Below are positions 34,461-47,096 of a DNA stretch of 64,000 nt, piece by piece. How positions within the stretch are numbered: position 1 is the first letter of the stretch; each line of letters opens with the position of its first letter. The notes beneath the pieces were generated by a model. The model saw nothing but the letters and a program-made list of their open reading frames with translations, was not told the DNA's origin and did not search any database. Source of the DNA: Yinghuangia seranimata (lineage in GTDB: Bacteria; Actinomycetota; Actinomycetes; Streptomycetales; Streptomycetaceae); NCBI RefSeq assembly GCF_029953285.1, contig NZ_JASAOI010000038.1, positions 62,001 to 126,000 on the forward strand, written 5' to 3'. The translations under genes and the position numbers were made by a program.

Positions 34461-35999
34461 CTACTTGAGGTAGTCCTCGAATCCCTTCGGAAGCTCGAAC
34501 TTCGACGGGTCTGTGTCGTCGCCCGGCAGCTGGAACGCCCCGGCCGCGCGCTCCTCGCGCCGCTGCGCCGCCGCCAGCTCGTCCTGCTTGCGCTTCATCG
34601 GGTTGCCCGACTGGCGCTTGCCCTTGGCCTGCTTGGGCGCCTTCTTCTGCTTGCCGCCGCCCATGCCCGGCATCCCCGGCATGCCCGGGAAGCCGCCGCG
34701 GGCCATCGAGGTCATCATCTTGCGGGCCTCGAAGAACCGCTCGATCAGGTTGTTGACCTCGGTGACGGTGCAGCCGGAGCCCTTCGCGATGCGCGCACGC
34801 CGCGAACCGTTGATGATCTTCGGGTCGTCGCGCTCGCCCGGGGTCATCGACTTGATGATCGCCGCGACGCGGTCCAGGTCACGGTCGTCGATGTTGTCGA
34901 TCTGCTCCTTCATCTGCCCCATGCCGGGCAGCATGCCGAGAAGCTTGGAGATCGACCCCATCTTCTTGACCTGCTCCATCTGCTGGAGGAAGTCCTCCAG
35001 AGTGAAGTCCTTGCCGCCCTTCTGGATCTTCTCGGCGGCCTTGAGCGCGACCTCGGCGTCGTACTTCTGCTCGGCCATCTCGATGAGGCTGAGCATGTCG
35101 CCCATGCCGAGGATGCGCGACGCCATGCGGTCCGGGTGGAACGCGTCGAAGTCGTCGAGCTTCTCGCCGTTGGAGGCGAACATGATCTGGCGGCCGGTGA
35201 CCTGCGCGACCGAGAGCGCGGCACCGCCGCGCGCGTCGCCGTCAAGCTTGGAGAGCACGACGCCGTCGAAGCCGACGCCGTCGAGGAAGGCCTGCGCGGT
35301 CGTGACCGCGTCCTGGCCGATCATCGCGTCGACGACGAAGAGGATCTCGTCGGGCGACACCGCGTCGCGGATGTCCGCGGCCTGCTGCATCATCTCGGCG
35401 TCGATGCCGAGGCGGCCGGCGGTGTCGACGATGACCACGTCGTACTGCTTGGTGCGGGCGAACTCGATCGAGTCGCGGGCGACCTTGACCGGGTCGCCGA
35501 CGCCGTTGCCGGGCTCGGGCGCGTAGACCGCGACGCCCGCGCGCTCGGCGACCACGCTGAGCTGGTTGACCGCGTTGGGGCGCTGCAGGTCGCAGGCCAC
35601 CAGGAGCGGCGAGTGCTTCTGCGACTTGAGCCACTTCGCGAGCTTGCCCGCGAGGGTGGTCTTACCGGCGCCCTGGAGGCCCGCGAGCATGATCACGGTC
35701 GGCGGGTTCTTGGCGAACCGCAGCCGCCGGGTCTCGCCGCCGAGGATCTTGACGAGCTCCTCGTTGACGATCTTGACGATCTGCTGCGCCGGGTTCAGCG
35801 CCTGCGACACCTCGGCGCCGCGCGCCCGCTCCTTGATCTGCGCGACGAACTCGCGGACCACCGGCAGCGCGACGTCGGCCTCGAGCAGGGCGACCCGGAT
35901 CTCGCGCGCGGTCGCGTCGATGTCGGCCTCGGAGAGCCGGCCCTTGCCACGGAGGTTCTTGAAGGTCGCTGCGAGGCGGTCGGAAAGAGTGTCGAACAC
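34461..35999 (-). CDS. ffh: Signal recognition particle GTPase Ffh
   Basis: This 512-residue protein binds 4.5S RNA and signal peptides and docks with FtsY at the membrane. The N domain spans roughly residues 1-90; the G domain has the P-loop GLQGAGKT at 107-114 and DTAGR. The M domain contains the methionine-rich signal-binding region and a GMPGMPGMGGG stretch. A Lys/Gln-rich tail follows. The start is a GTG at 35999. Its partner ftsY is at 57191-58384. glnD lies 75 bp upstream and may be a separate transcript. Confidence 0.98.
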   Translation of the reverse strand: MFDTLSDRLAATFKNLRGKGRLSEADIDATAREIRVALLEADVALPVVREFVAQIKERARGAEVSQALNPAQQIVKIVNEELVKILGGETRRLRFAKNPPTVIMLAGLQGAGKTTLAGKLAKWLKSQKHSPLLVACDLQRPNAVNQLSVVAERAGVAVYAPEPGNGVGDPVKVARDSIEFARTKQYDVVIVDTAGRLGIDAEMMQQAADIRDAVSPDEILFVVDAMIGQDAVTTAQAFLDGVGFDGVVLSKLDGDARGGAALSVAQVTGRQIMFASNGEKLDDFDAFHPDRMASRILGMGDMLSLIEMAEQKYDAEVALKAAEKIQKGGKDFTLEDFLQQMEQVKKMGSISKLLGMLPGMGQMKEQIDNIDDRDLDRVAAIIKSMTPGERDDPKIINGSRRARIAKGSGCTVTEVNNLIERFFEARKMMTSMARGGFPGMPGMPGMGGGKQKKAPKQAKGKRQSGNPMKRKQDELAAAQRREERAAGAFQLPGDDTDPSKFELPKGFEDYLK

Positions 36000-36074
36000 G
36001 TCGGCAGTGGTCCTTCGTCACGAGTGATGGGGGTGCGAACCGTCCCAGCCTACCCGGGGTCGGTACGTGGCGGT

Positions 36075-38474
36075 TCAGCCCAGCGCCTTCTCCAACGACT
36101 TGGCGAGCCGCCGCGCGGTCTCCGGTTCCAGCGGCAGGCCGGACCCGTCCACCACGTAGAAGGCGTCCACGGCGTCGGCGCCGTGCGTGCTCACCCGGGC
36201 CTGGCGCACGCTGACCTGCGCCTCGGCGAGCGCCGTGCCGATGCGGTGCAGCAGCCCCGGGCCGTCGTGCGCGCGGACCTCCAGGACGGTGGCGGTCTCC
36301 GACGCGCCGCTCACCACCTCCACGCGCGGGGGCGCGGGGGTGGTACCGCGACGCGGCGCGTACGCCGCCTCACGCCGGGCGAGCTTGCCCGCGACGTCGA
36401 GGCCGCCGTTGAGCGCGCGGCGCACGTCCTCGCGCAGCGCGGCGGGGTCGGGCAGCGAGCCGAACTCGGTCTCGACCGTCCACACCGTGATGCCCGTGCC
36501 GTCGACGGTGTCCGCGACGGCCGAGCGCACGGTCAGCCGGTGCAGCGCGAGGACGCCGGCGGCCAGCGCCATCAGGCCGACCCGGTCGGGGGCCGCGACG
36601 GTGACCTCGGCGCCGTACGACAGCGGCTCCATGGTCACCGCGAAACCGCCCTCGGCGTGCCCGTCCAGGCGCAGCAGTGCGGTGTCGATCGGCGGTGCCG
36701 CCGTGGCTGGGCGCCCGGCGAGGACGAGCGACGCGCGCGCGACCAGGTCGCGGCACAGCGCGTCGCGGAACGCGCTCCATGCGGCGGGCCCCGTCGCTGC
36801 GGCGTCCGCCTCGGTGAGGGCGTGCAGGAGGTGCAGGGTCTCGACCGAGCCGACGGCCTCGGCGAAGGACGAGACGGTCACGGGGTCGTCGAGGTCGCGG
36901 CGGGTCGCGGTGTCGACGAGCAGCAGGTGGTGCCGGACGAGCGTGCCGATGACGTCGACGTCGTCCTTCGGGAAGCCCATGCGCGCGGCGGCCTCGCGCG
37001 CGATGACCTCGCCGCTGAGGCTGTGGTCGCCGGGCCAGCCCTTGCCGACGTCGTGCAGCAGGGCCGCGACGAGCAGCAGGTCGGGCCGGGACACGCGGCG
37101 GGTGAGCGCGGCGGCCTGCACGGCCGTCTCGACCAGGTGGCGGTCGACGGTGAACCGGTGGACGGCGTTGCGCTGCGGGCGGCAGCGGACCCGCTCCCAG
37201 TCGGGCAGCAGCCGGGTGATCAGCCGCCGGGACTCGAGGGCCTCCCACACCGGCAGGGCGCTGCGGCCGGCGCCGAGCAGCGCGACGAACGACTCGCGGA
37301 CGGCGGGCGGCCACGGCTCGGGCAGCGCCGGGCAGTCGGCCGCGAGCCGGTCGACGGCGTGCCGGGACAGCGGCAGCCCGGCCTGCGCGGCCGCGGCGGC
37401 TGCGCGCAGCAGCAGTCCCGGGTCGCGGGCGGGCTGGGCGCTGTGCGCGAGGACGGCCTCGCCGCCCTGTTCGACGACGCCCTCGGCGAGCGGACGGCGC
37501 TCGGGCCCGGCCCCGCGCCCCCCGTTGCGCCCGCGCAGGATCCGGCGCACGGTTCCGCCGCGCGCCTCCAGGACCCGGTTGACCTCGCGCCACGTGACGT
37601 CGGACGCGTACGCGAGCGAGCGCGCCGCCTCGGAGACGCGGCGCAGCAGCGTGTCGGCGTCGAGCAGCCCGAGGGCGCGCGCGACCGGGTCCTGCTCCTG
37701 GAGCAGCAGCCGGTCGGCGGACCGGCCGGTGGTCAGGTGCAGCGCGTCGCGGACGTCGAGGAGGGTCGCGCGGGCGGCGTCCACCTCCTCGTGCGGGGCG
37801 TCGGCGACCCAGGACGCCGCGACGGCGCGCAGCGCGGCGGCGTCGCGCAGTCCGCCGCGCGCCTCCTTGAGGTCGGGTTCGAGCAGGAACGCGAGTTCGC
37901 CGTGCTGCTCGTGCCGCTCCCGCCCGGAGGCGCACAGCTCGGGCAGCCGTTTGGCGGCGCCGGTGCGCCACGCGGTGAGCGCGGCGGTGCGGACCTGGGC
38001 GGTGAGCGCGTCGTCGCCGGCGATGTGCCGGGCGTCGAGCAGGCCGAGGTGGACGCGCAGGTCGTCGGCGGCGGCGCGGCGGGCCTCGTCGGGGGTGCGG
38101 ACGGCGTGGTCGAGCGGGGTGCCGGCGTCCCACACGGGGTACCAGACGGCGTCGGCGAGGGCCGCGATGTCGCGGTGGCCGTCGTGCAGCAGGAGGACGT
38201 CGAGGTCGCTGCCCGGGGACAGCTCGCGGCGGCCGTAGCCGCCGACCGCGACGAGCGCCACGCCCGCCTGTCGCCCCTCACCGCCCGTGTTCGAGAGCGC
38301 GTCGCGCACACCGCCCTTTGTGTCGCCCCCCGCCTCGGACAGCAGGTCGGTGAGCCAGCGGTCCGCGAGCGCCGCGAGCGCGCGTCTCCGCTCGTGGCCG
38401 CCCTGGCCGGTGTCGCCGAGGAGTTCCTCGCGGCCTCGGGTGTAGCGGTCGGTGGCGGGGCTCGGACTCGCCAC
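36075..38474 (-). CDS. glnD: [Protein-PII] nucleotidylyltransferase GlnD
   Basis: This 799-residue enzyme modifies and demodifies the PII protein in response to glutamine. In streptomycetes the modification is adenylylation rather than uridylylation, so nucleotide specificity is open. Visible domains: a nucleotidyltransferase (VGGYGRRELSPGSDLDVLLLH), an HD phosphohydrolase (LLHDVGKGW followed by GDHSLSGEV), and two C-terminal ACT domains. The start is a GTG preceded by AGGAGG. It lies 119 bp downstream of glnK in the amtB-glnK-glnD order typical of actinomycetes. Confidence 0.97.
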   Translation of the reverse strand: MASPSPATDRYTRGREELLGDTGQGGHERRRALAALADRWLTDLLSEAGGDTKGGVRDALSNTGGEGRQAGVALVAVGGYGRRELSPGSDLDVLLLHDGHRDIAALADAVWYPVWDAGTPLDHAVRTPDEARRAAADDLRVHLGLLDARHIAGDDALTAQVRTAALTAWRTGAAKRLPELCASGRERHEQHGELAFLLEPDLKEARGGLRDAAALRAVAASWVADAPHEEVDAARATLLDVRDALHLTTGRSADRLLLQEQDPVARALGLLDADTLLRRVSEAARSLAYASDVTWREVNRVLEARGGTVRRILRGRNGGRGAGPERRPLAEGVVEQGGEAVLAHSAQPARDPGLLLRAAAAAAQAGLPLSRHAVDRLAADCPALPEPWPPAVRESFVALLGAGRSALPVWEALESRRLITRLLPDWERVRCRPQRNAVHRFTVDRHLVETAVQAAALTRRVSRPDLLLVAALLHDVGKGWPGDHSLSGEVIAREAAARMGFPKDDVDVIGTLVRHHLLLVDTATRRDLDDPVTVSSFAEAVGSVETLHLLHALTEADAAATGPAAWSAFRDALCRDLVARASLVLAGRPATAAPPIDTALLRLDGHAEGGFAVTMEPLSYGAEVTVAAPDRVGLMALAAGVLALHRLTVRSAVADTVDGTGITVWTVETEFGSLPDPAALREDVRRALNGGLDVAGKLARREAAYAPRRGTTPAPPRVEVVSGASETATVLEVRAHDGPGLLHRIGTALAEAQVSVRQARVSTHGADAVDAFYVVDGSGLPLEPETARRLAKSLEKALG

Positions 38475-38593
38475 GGCGGCCTCCTGGGGGTGCGGAGCGG
38501 GTTCCTGGCTCAGGGCGGGTGCGCCGCAAGCCCGCCCGCCTGGTGGCGGTGCGGGCTCGCGGCTGGTGTCCTGCGGTGGTGCGGGCCGAGGCG

Positions 38594-40278
<1,685 letters not shown>

Positions 40279-40347
40279 ACTCTGCCTCTCTTCTCCGGGG
40301 CCCCGGCCGACCTCCGGGGCTCATGGGAAGAACCTTCGAGGCGTGAA

Positions 40348-40385
40348 GTTTCACGGCGTGTCGCGCCGTGTTTCACACAGGTGAC
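40348..40385 (-). promoter_or_regulatory. GlnR-type binding site for amtB
   Basis: On the minus strand the site reads GTCAC-n6-GAAAC-n6-CGACA-n6-GAAAC. This matches the streptomycete GlnR consensus gTnAC-n6-GAAAC-n6-GtnAC-n6-GAAAC, apart from a degenerate third element. It ends 70 bp before the amtB start. Induction of amtB-glnK-glnD under nitrogen limitation follows by analogy. Confidence 0.8.
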
Positions 40386-40659
40386 GGTTGCCGCACGAGT
40401 GTTTCGGCGGCGTGAACGGCCGCGCACGCCCGCGCCGGGAGGCCCGCCGCGGGGCGGCGCGGCGGTTTCCGGCCAGGGGGCGTACGCCGCCGGCGGCCCA
40501 CCCGGCAGTACTCCACCGTATGGTCCGCGCCCGCCCCGAAGCGGACCCGCGAACACCGGATCGGCACAGGTCAGACGCGGATACGAACGGCCCGAGAAAC
40601 GCAGACCGGACAGTTGGCAAAGCCTGGGGGGCACGGTGAGACGGATCACTCGAATGCAT

Positions 40660-40690
40660 TGACATTGATCGCGCTCACTGCCGTAATTAA
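40660..40690 (+). promoter_or_regulatory. Candidate promoter of the peptide transporter operon
   Basis: A perfect TTGACA (40660-40665) is followed by an AT-rich stretch with CGTAAT at 17 bp and TAATTA at 19 bp. It points toward the permease genes, about 165 bp upstream of the first. No clean TANNNT hexamer exists at 17-18 bp, so the -10 is uncertain. Confidence 0.45.
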
Positions 40691-40852
40691 TCACCGCGCT
40701 TAACTGACGGCCCGTCATGGCACGTGTCACCAGCCGGAATACGTCCGCCACGCGCACCCGCTCCATCCTGTTCGAATCTGTCCCGTTTACGACAGGCGAC
40801 GGGTCAGCAGACCAGTCAGCCGACCAGACCTGCGAGAGGGGGTGACGCCGTC

Positions 40853-41821
40853 GTGTGGCGCCTGCTCGGTCGCAAGGTCCTCCATCTGATACCGGTGTTG
40901 TTCCTGGTCACGCTCGCCACCACCGCGATGCCGGACATGCTGAAACTCGGCGATTCGTCCGCGACTCCGGTGGCGCCGAAGATCACCATGGATATGAAGC
41001 CCGAGGACATCAAGAAGCTCGAACACGAGTACGGCTACGACAAGCCGCTCCTCGAGCGCTACGGGACCTGGGTCAAGGACGCGGTCACCGGTGACTTCGG
41101 CACCTCGATGGCCACGGACCAGCCGGTGATCGACGGCATCAAGGAGCGTTACCCCGTCACCCTCGAACTCGCCCTCGCCGCACTGATCATCGCGCTCGGT
41201 GTCGCGGTGCCGCTGGGCGTGTGGGCGGCGGCGAAAGCCGGCCGAATACCCGACAAGGTGCTCGGCGGCGTGTCGTCCGGACTCCTCGCGGTACCGCCGT
41301 TCGTCAGCGCGATCCTCCTGGTCTACCTCTTCTCGGTGCCCGGCGTGATCTCACCGGTGTTCCCGAACCTGAGCACCGACCTCGGCACCGCGAACTTCAT
41401 CGACGGGCTCGAGTACCTGTGGCTGCCGGCCATCGTGCTCGCCCTCGCGGAAATCCCGCAGTTCCAGCGGCTGCTGCGGAGCGACATGCTCGGCACACTG
41501 CAGGAGGACTACATCCTCACGGCGCGTTCGAAGGGTCTTTCCGCGCCGTACGTGCTCTTCCGCCACGCGCTGCGGCCCTCGTCGTTCTCGCTGATCACGA
41601 TTTCCGGCCTTACGCTCGGCCGGCTGATCGGCGGCACGGTGATCGTCGAGTTCTACTTCGGCATCCCGGGCCTGGGCCAGAGCATCGTCAACGCGATCAA
41701 CGCGAAGGACATCCCGACCGTGCAGGGCACGGTCGTGGTCATCGCCGTCGGCTATGTGGTGCTCAACGCCCTGGTCGACATCGGATACATGCTGATCGAC
41801 CCGAGAGTGAGGGCGCGATGA
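40853..41821 (+). CDS. Peptide ABC transporter permease 1 (DppB/OppB-type)
   Basis: This 322-residue protein has six transmembrane segments and the OppB-type layout: one segment near the N-terminus, a long external loop (residues ~25-90), then five more. The EAA-like coupling motif for the ATPase is in the region DYILTARSKGLSAPYVLFRHALRP. The start is a GTG at 40853; an upstream in-frame start to 40724 adds only a Pro/Arg-rich stretch. It overlaps permease 2 as ATGA. It pairs with DppC-type and two ATPase genes, so it is part of one importer of the peptide/nickel family. Confidence 0.93.
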   Translation: MWRLLGRKVLHLIPVLFLVTLATTAMPDMLKLGDSSATPVAPKITMDMKPEDIKKLEHEYGYDKPLLERYGTWVKDAVTGDFGTSMATDQPVIDGIKERYPVTLELALAALIIALGVAVPLGVWAAAKAGRIPDKVLGGVSSGLLAVPPFVSAILLVYLFSVPGVISPVFPNLSTDLGTANFIDGLEYLWLPAIVLALAEIPQFQRLLRSDMLGTLQEDYILTARSKGLSAPYVLFRHALRPSSFSLITISGLTLGRLIGGTVIVEFYFGIPGLGQSIVNAINAKDIPTVQGTVVVIAVGYVVLNALVDIGYMLIDPRVRAR

Positions 41822-42732
41822 GCCTCACCCAGACCGAGAACAGCCTGGGGCTCACGGAATCCGGCGTCGAGACGCCGGGCGAGGCCGCCGCCGAGATCAA
41901 GGGCAAGCGCAAGAAGGCCGGACTGCTGTGGTGGTTCGCCTGCGCGTGGCTCGGGATCATCGTGCTGATGGTGGTGTTCGCCGACCTGCTGCCGAACCCG
42001 TACGACCAACCGGTCCCGGACGCGAGCGCGCACGAGTCGCCGTTCTCGTCGTGGCCGGAGTTCCTCGGCACCGACTACCTCGGCCGCAGCACGCTGTCCC
42101 GCATCGCGGCCGGCGCGCGCACCTCCGTGACCGTGGCGACCATCCCGGTCGCGTCGGGCATCCTCATCGGCGGCCTGCTCGGCCTGGTGTCCGCGTACTT
42201 CCGCGGCACCACCGAGGCGGTCATCGACATCTTCGCGGACGCGCTGCTCGCGTTCCCGCCGCTGCTGCTCCTGCTGATGATGTCGTCGGTGCTGTACCCG
42301 CCGAGCGTCTGGACGATCACCCTCGGGCTCGCGATCCTGACGGTCCCCGGCTTCTACCGCCTCACCAAGGCCAACGCCATCGCGCAGTCGAAACGCGAGT
42401 ACGTGGTGGTCGCCAAGGCGATGGGCGCGCGGCCCGGCCGGATCATGTTCAAGGAGCTCATGCCGAACACGGTGGCCACGATCCTGTCGTACGCCGTGAT
42501 CGTGATGGCCGTGATGATCGTCGCCGAGGGCTCGCTGTCCTTCCTCGGCGTCGGCGTCCCGGACCCCGAGCCCAGCTGGGGCGGCATGGTCTACAAGGAG
42601 AAGGACAACCTGGAGGACTACCCCGGCCAGGTGTTCGTGCCCTGTGCCGTGCTGTTCCTGACGGTCTTCTCGCTGAACGTGATCGGCGACCGGCTGCGCT
42701 CGAAGTTCGACGTCCGCGACTCGAACCTCTAA
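41818..42732 (+). CDS. Peptide ABC transporter permease 2 (DppC/OppC-type)
   Basis: This 304-residue membrane protein has six hydrophobic segments and the OppC N-terminal domain: LLWWFACAWLGIIVLMVVFA is the first segment and FLGTDYLGRSTLSRIAAGART the typical post-loop motif. The ATPase-contact loop is in EYVVVAKAMGARPGRIMFKELMP. The ATG at 41818 overlaps the stop of permease 1 (ATGA). It ends with a hydrophilic tail and is followed 39 bp later by the first ATPase. Confidence 0.93.
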   Translation: MSLTQTENSLGLTESGVETPGEAAAEIKGKRKKAGLLWWFACAWLGIIVLMVVFADLLPNPYDQPVPDASAHESPFSSWPEFLGTDYLGRSTLSRIAAGARTSVTVATIPVASGILIGGLLGLVSAYFRGTTEAVIDIFADALLAFPPLLLLLMMSSVLYPPSVWTITLGLAILTVPGFYRLTKANAIAQSKREYVVVAKAMGARPGRIMFKELMPNTVATILSYAVIVMAVMIVAEGSLSFLGVGVPDPEPSWGGMVYKEKDNLEDYPGQVFVPCAVLFLTVFSLNVIGDRLRSKFDVRDSNL

Positions 42733-42771
42733 GTCCGACAACCTCAAGTCTCGACAGACGGGACCGCACTG

Positions 42772-44093
42772 ATGGACCGGAACAAAGACGCCTCGGCGTC
42801 GGACGTCCCGCTCCTTGAGGTCGAGGACCTCAAGGTTCACCTGAACACACCGCGCGGCACGCTCAAGGCGGTCGACGGCGTCTCCTTCCGTATCGGGAAC
42901 GGCCAGACGCTCGGCCTCGTGGGCGAGTCCGGCTCCGGCAAGTCGATGCTCGTCCGCTCGCTCATGGGCATCAGCCCTTCGATCGCGAAGATCAGCGGCA
43001 GCGTCAAGCTGAGCGGCGCCGAACTGGTCGGCATCCCGCGCAAGCAGGCGCGCGCCGTCTGGGGCAACCGCGTCGCGATGGTCTTCCAGGACCCGATGAC
43101 GTCGCTGAACCCGGTGGTCCGCATCGACCGGCAGCTGACCGAGTCGATGCGCGAGCACCTGGACATGTCGCGCGCCGACGCCCGGACCCGCGCCGTCGAC
43201 CTGCTCAAGCTGGTCGGCATCCCGGAGCCGGAGAAGCGCGCGAAGCAGTACCCGCACCAGCTGTCCGGCGGCATGCGCCAGCGCGTCACCATCGCCATGG
43301 CGCTGGCCTGCGACCCGGACCTGCTGATCGCGGACGAGGCGACCACCGCGCTCGACGTGACGGTGCAGCGCCAGATCCTCGACCTGCTCCAGGAGATCCA
43401 GGCCGACCGCGGCATGGGCATGATCCTGGTGAGCCACGACCTGGGCGTGGTGGCCGGCCGCACCGACGAGATCGCGGTCATGTATGCCGGCCGCATGGTC
43501 GAACACTCCCCCACGCAGGACCTGTTCGCGCACCGCAGGCACCGGTACACCGAGGCGCTGCTCGCCGCGGTGCCGCGCCTGGACGTGCCGAAGGACCAGC
43601 GGCCCCGGCCGATCCCGGGCAGCCCGCCGGACCTGGTCACCTTCAAGGGCGGCTGCGCGTTCGCGGCCCGCTGTACGGCCGCGGACGACGTGTGCCGCAC
43701 CGAACGCCCGGTGATGACCGCCAACGGCAACCCGCGGCACCTGTCCGCGTGCCACCACCCGGTGGCCGTCGGCGGGGAGACCGAGGCCGCCGAAGTCGAG
43801 GGGGCCGTCAAGACCGCCGAGGTCGAGGAGGCCGTCAAGGCCGCCGAGGCCGAGGACACCGAGGCGACCGACGTGTCCGAGGCGCCTGAGACGTCCGAGG
43901 CCGCCGACTCGACCGCCGAGGTCGAGGAGGCCGAGGAGGCCGCCGAAGTCGAGGAGGCCGACGCGCCGGAACCGGTCGAGACGTCCGAGACGTCCGAGGC
44001 CGCCGAAGCGGGCGACGCCGCGGACGAGGCCGACGACGAGGCCGAGGCCGAGGCCGAGGACGCGAAGCCCAGCCTGAGCAAGGAGGTTCCGGC

Positions 44094-44097
<4 letters not shown>
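42772..44097 (+). CDS. Peptide ABC transporter ATPase 1 (DppD-type) with acidic tail
   Basis: This 441-residue ATPase powers peptide import from the cytosolic face. Walker A GESGSGKS, signature LSGGMRQR, Walker B-like DPDLLIADEA, and the H-loop SHDLGVV are visible. The oligopeptide-family C-terminal segment with cysteines (CAFAARCTAADDVC) is present near residues 300-325. About 108 further residues from ~333 are a Glu/Ala/Asp/Val-rich acidic, repetitive tail, which is absent from DppD proteins I know. It overlaps the next ATPase as ATGA. Confidence 0.93.
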
Positions 44098-45161
<1,064 letters not shown>

Positions 45162-45217
45162 CGGGGCGTCATCGCCCATACCGGACAGGGCCCTTGGGGC
45201 CCGCACAGGGTTCGATC

Positions 45218-45252
45218 GCCGGGCCGCGGAGCAGTGTGCTCCGCGGTCCGGC
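45218..45252 (+). terminator. Hairpin between the ATPase gene and SBP1
   Basis: A 16-bp stem with one wobble (45218-45233 with 45237-45252) closes a 3-nt loop, 56 nt after the ATPase 2 stop. It probably ends the transporter operon transcript before the first binding-protein gene. Confidence 0.7.
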
Positions 45253-45333
45253 GTCGCACGTTCCACGCCAGAACCCGACTTCTCCAACGATTCGGGACGC
45301 AATGCCGCACTACCGCTCTGTAACACCGTTATA

Positions 45334-46965
45334 GTGAGGAACCCTCAAGCAGTGGCACTCGCACGGCCTACGCTCCGACCCGCGTCATCCCGCCGCACGT
45401 TGTCCGCCCGGCTCCGAAAACCGCTCGTCGTCGTCGCCGCGGCCACCGCGCTGCTGGCCGCCGGCTGCGCGTCCGACGACTCCGGCAAGCCGTTCGCCGC
45501 GGACACCCCCAAGCCCGGCGGGAGCATGACGATCCTGCTGCCCGGCGAGGCACGCGGCCTCGACCCGTTCTCCGCGAGCTACATCAACGTCACCGACGGA
45601 AACCGCATGGCGGCGCTGTACGACATGCTCGTGTGGACCGACCCCACGACCGGCTCGGTCCAGCCGCAGATCGCCTCGAACCTCGCCCCCGTCGACAACA
45701 CCTCCAAGGTGTGGATGCTGACGCTGCGCGACGGCGTCAACTTCTCGGACGGCGAGCCGTACGACGCCGCCGCGGTCAAGACGAACTGGGACCGGCACGC
45801 CGACCCCGCTGCGCAATCGGTTCAGCGGGCCTCCGCGGCCGGCCTGTCGACACGTGTCGTGGACAAGCTGCGCCTGGAGATCACCCTCCCCCAGCCCAAC
45901 GCGAACTTCGACCGCATGGTGGCGCGCAGCCTCTCGTTCATCGCGTCGCCGAAGTCGATCGCGAGCGGCAAGATGTCCGAGGCGCCGATCGGCGCGGGGC
46001 CGTTCGTGCTCAAGCCCGGCAACTGGGTCAAGAACAGCACGCTCACCCTCGACCGCAACCCCGACTACTGGAAGAAGGGCGCACCCTACCTGGACCGGCT
46101 GGTCTTCAAGGTCGACCCCGACCCGGTGCACTCGGTCGGCGCCGTCGACCGCGGCGAGGCGGACGCCACCACGGTCGTCGACCCGCTCGCCGCCGACGCG
46201 GCCAAGCGCGCGGGCCTGGGCACCGAGCCGCTCTCCCTCTCGGGCGGCCAGATGCTCTCGTTCAACACCGCCAAGGGCCCGTTCGCGACCGTCGAGGCGC
46301 GGCACGCGGTGGCGTACGCGCTGAGCGGCGAGGCGATCAACCAGCAGGTCTTCCAGGGCACCGGCACCGTCGCGCGCGGCATCTTCTCCTCCAACAGCCC
46401 GCTGGCGAACATCCAGTTGACCGCGCCGGACAACAACCCGGCCGAGGCCGCCCGGCTGTTCGACAAGCTGACCGCGAACGGCAGCAAGCCGCTCAACGCC
46501 ACGCTGATGATCCCGAACGTCCCCGCCTCGGTGAAGATCGCGCAGTACGTGCAGGCGACGCTCAACACCTACCGCGGCGTCAAGGTCAACGTCGAGATCC
46601 TCGACCTGCCGACCTTCATCTTCCGCTCCAACATCGACCGCCGGTTCGACGTCAAGATCGACCAGGTGTGGCTCGACGACCCGGAGCCCGGCCTGTTCGG
46701 CTTCCTCCAGGGCGACAACCCGGCCAACTGCTGCTTCTACAACAACCCGCAGGTCAACGACGCACTCATGAAGGCCCGTACGACGACGGACACTTCGCAG
46801 CGCCGCGAGGCCTACACGCAGGTCCAGGTCGCGCTCAACACCGACATGCCCGTATGGGTCTACCAGGAGGCCGTGGCGCTGGGTGTCTACGCGCCGAGAA
46901 TCACGGGCGTGCAGCTGTTCAACGACGGGGTGTTCCTCGTCGACCGCATCGGTATGCGCAAGTGA
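45334..46965 (+). CDS. Peptide-binding lipoprotein 1 (SBP family 5)
   Basis: This 543-residue exported lipoprotein has signal peptide features and lipobox LAAGC with Cys45. The rest is the SBP_bac_5 fold, with the characteristic LPGEARGLDPFSASYINVTD and DRNPDYWKKGAPYLDRLVF regions. It delivers peptides (or another oligomer) to the permeases. The GTG at 45334 has no ribosome site; a GTG at 45352 with GAGGAA upstream is the better-supported start. A TGTAACA (45319-45325) lies just upstream. It is the first of five tandem paralogues. Confidence 0.92.
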   Translation: MRNPQAVALARPTLRPASSRRTLSARLRKPLVVVAAATALLAAGCASDDSGKPFAADTPKPGGSMTILLPGEARGLDPFSASYINVTDGNRMAALYDMLVWTDPTTGSVQPQIASNLAPVDNTSKVWMLTLRDGVNFSDGEPYDAAAVKTNWDRHADPAAQSVQRASAAGLSTRVVDKLRLEITLPQPNANFDRMVARSLSFIASPKSIASGKMSEAPIGAGPFVLKPGNWVKNSTLTLDRNPDYWKKGAPYLDRLVFKVDPDPVHSVGAVDRGEADATTVVDPLAADAAKRAGLGTEPLSLSGGQMLSFNTAKGPFATVEARHAVAYALSGEAINQQVFQGTGTVARGIFSSNSPLANIQLTAPDNNPAEAARLFDKLTANGSKPLNATLMIPNVPASVKIAQYVQATLNTYRGVKVNVEILDLPTFIFRSNIDRRFDVKIDQVWLDDPEPGLFGFLQGDNPANCCFYNNPQVNDALMKARTTTDTSQRREAYTQVQVALNTDMPVWVYQEAVALGVYAPRITGVQLFNDGVFLVDRIGMRK

Positions 46966-47055
46966 ACCCGGGACGGCTGCGGGACCTGTCCCCCTCCCCG
47001 CGATGGACCCGCTCCGCGTAAGGCAGTAGAAAGGGGCAGCCTGCGGTCCACGAGA

Positions 47056-47096
47056 AGGCCGGGCGAACCGCGTTTCCCGCGCGGTTCGCCCGGCCT
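47056..47096 (+). terminator. Terminator after SBP1
   Basis: A perfect 17-bp stem (47056-47072 with 47080-47096) with a 7-nt loop lies 91 nt after the SBP1 stop. Confidence 0.75.

Larger units (their letters stand above)
40279..40852. other. Divergent region between amtB and the peptide transporter
   Basis: About 570 bp lie between amtB and the permease gene. It contains the GlnR-type site (40348-40385) and a promoter candidate (40660-40690) and no convincing gene; several open frames here have poor codon bias. The stretch near 40660-40705 is notably AT-rich for this DNA. Confidence 0.6.
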
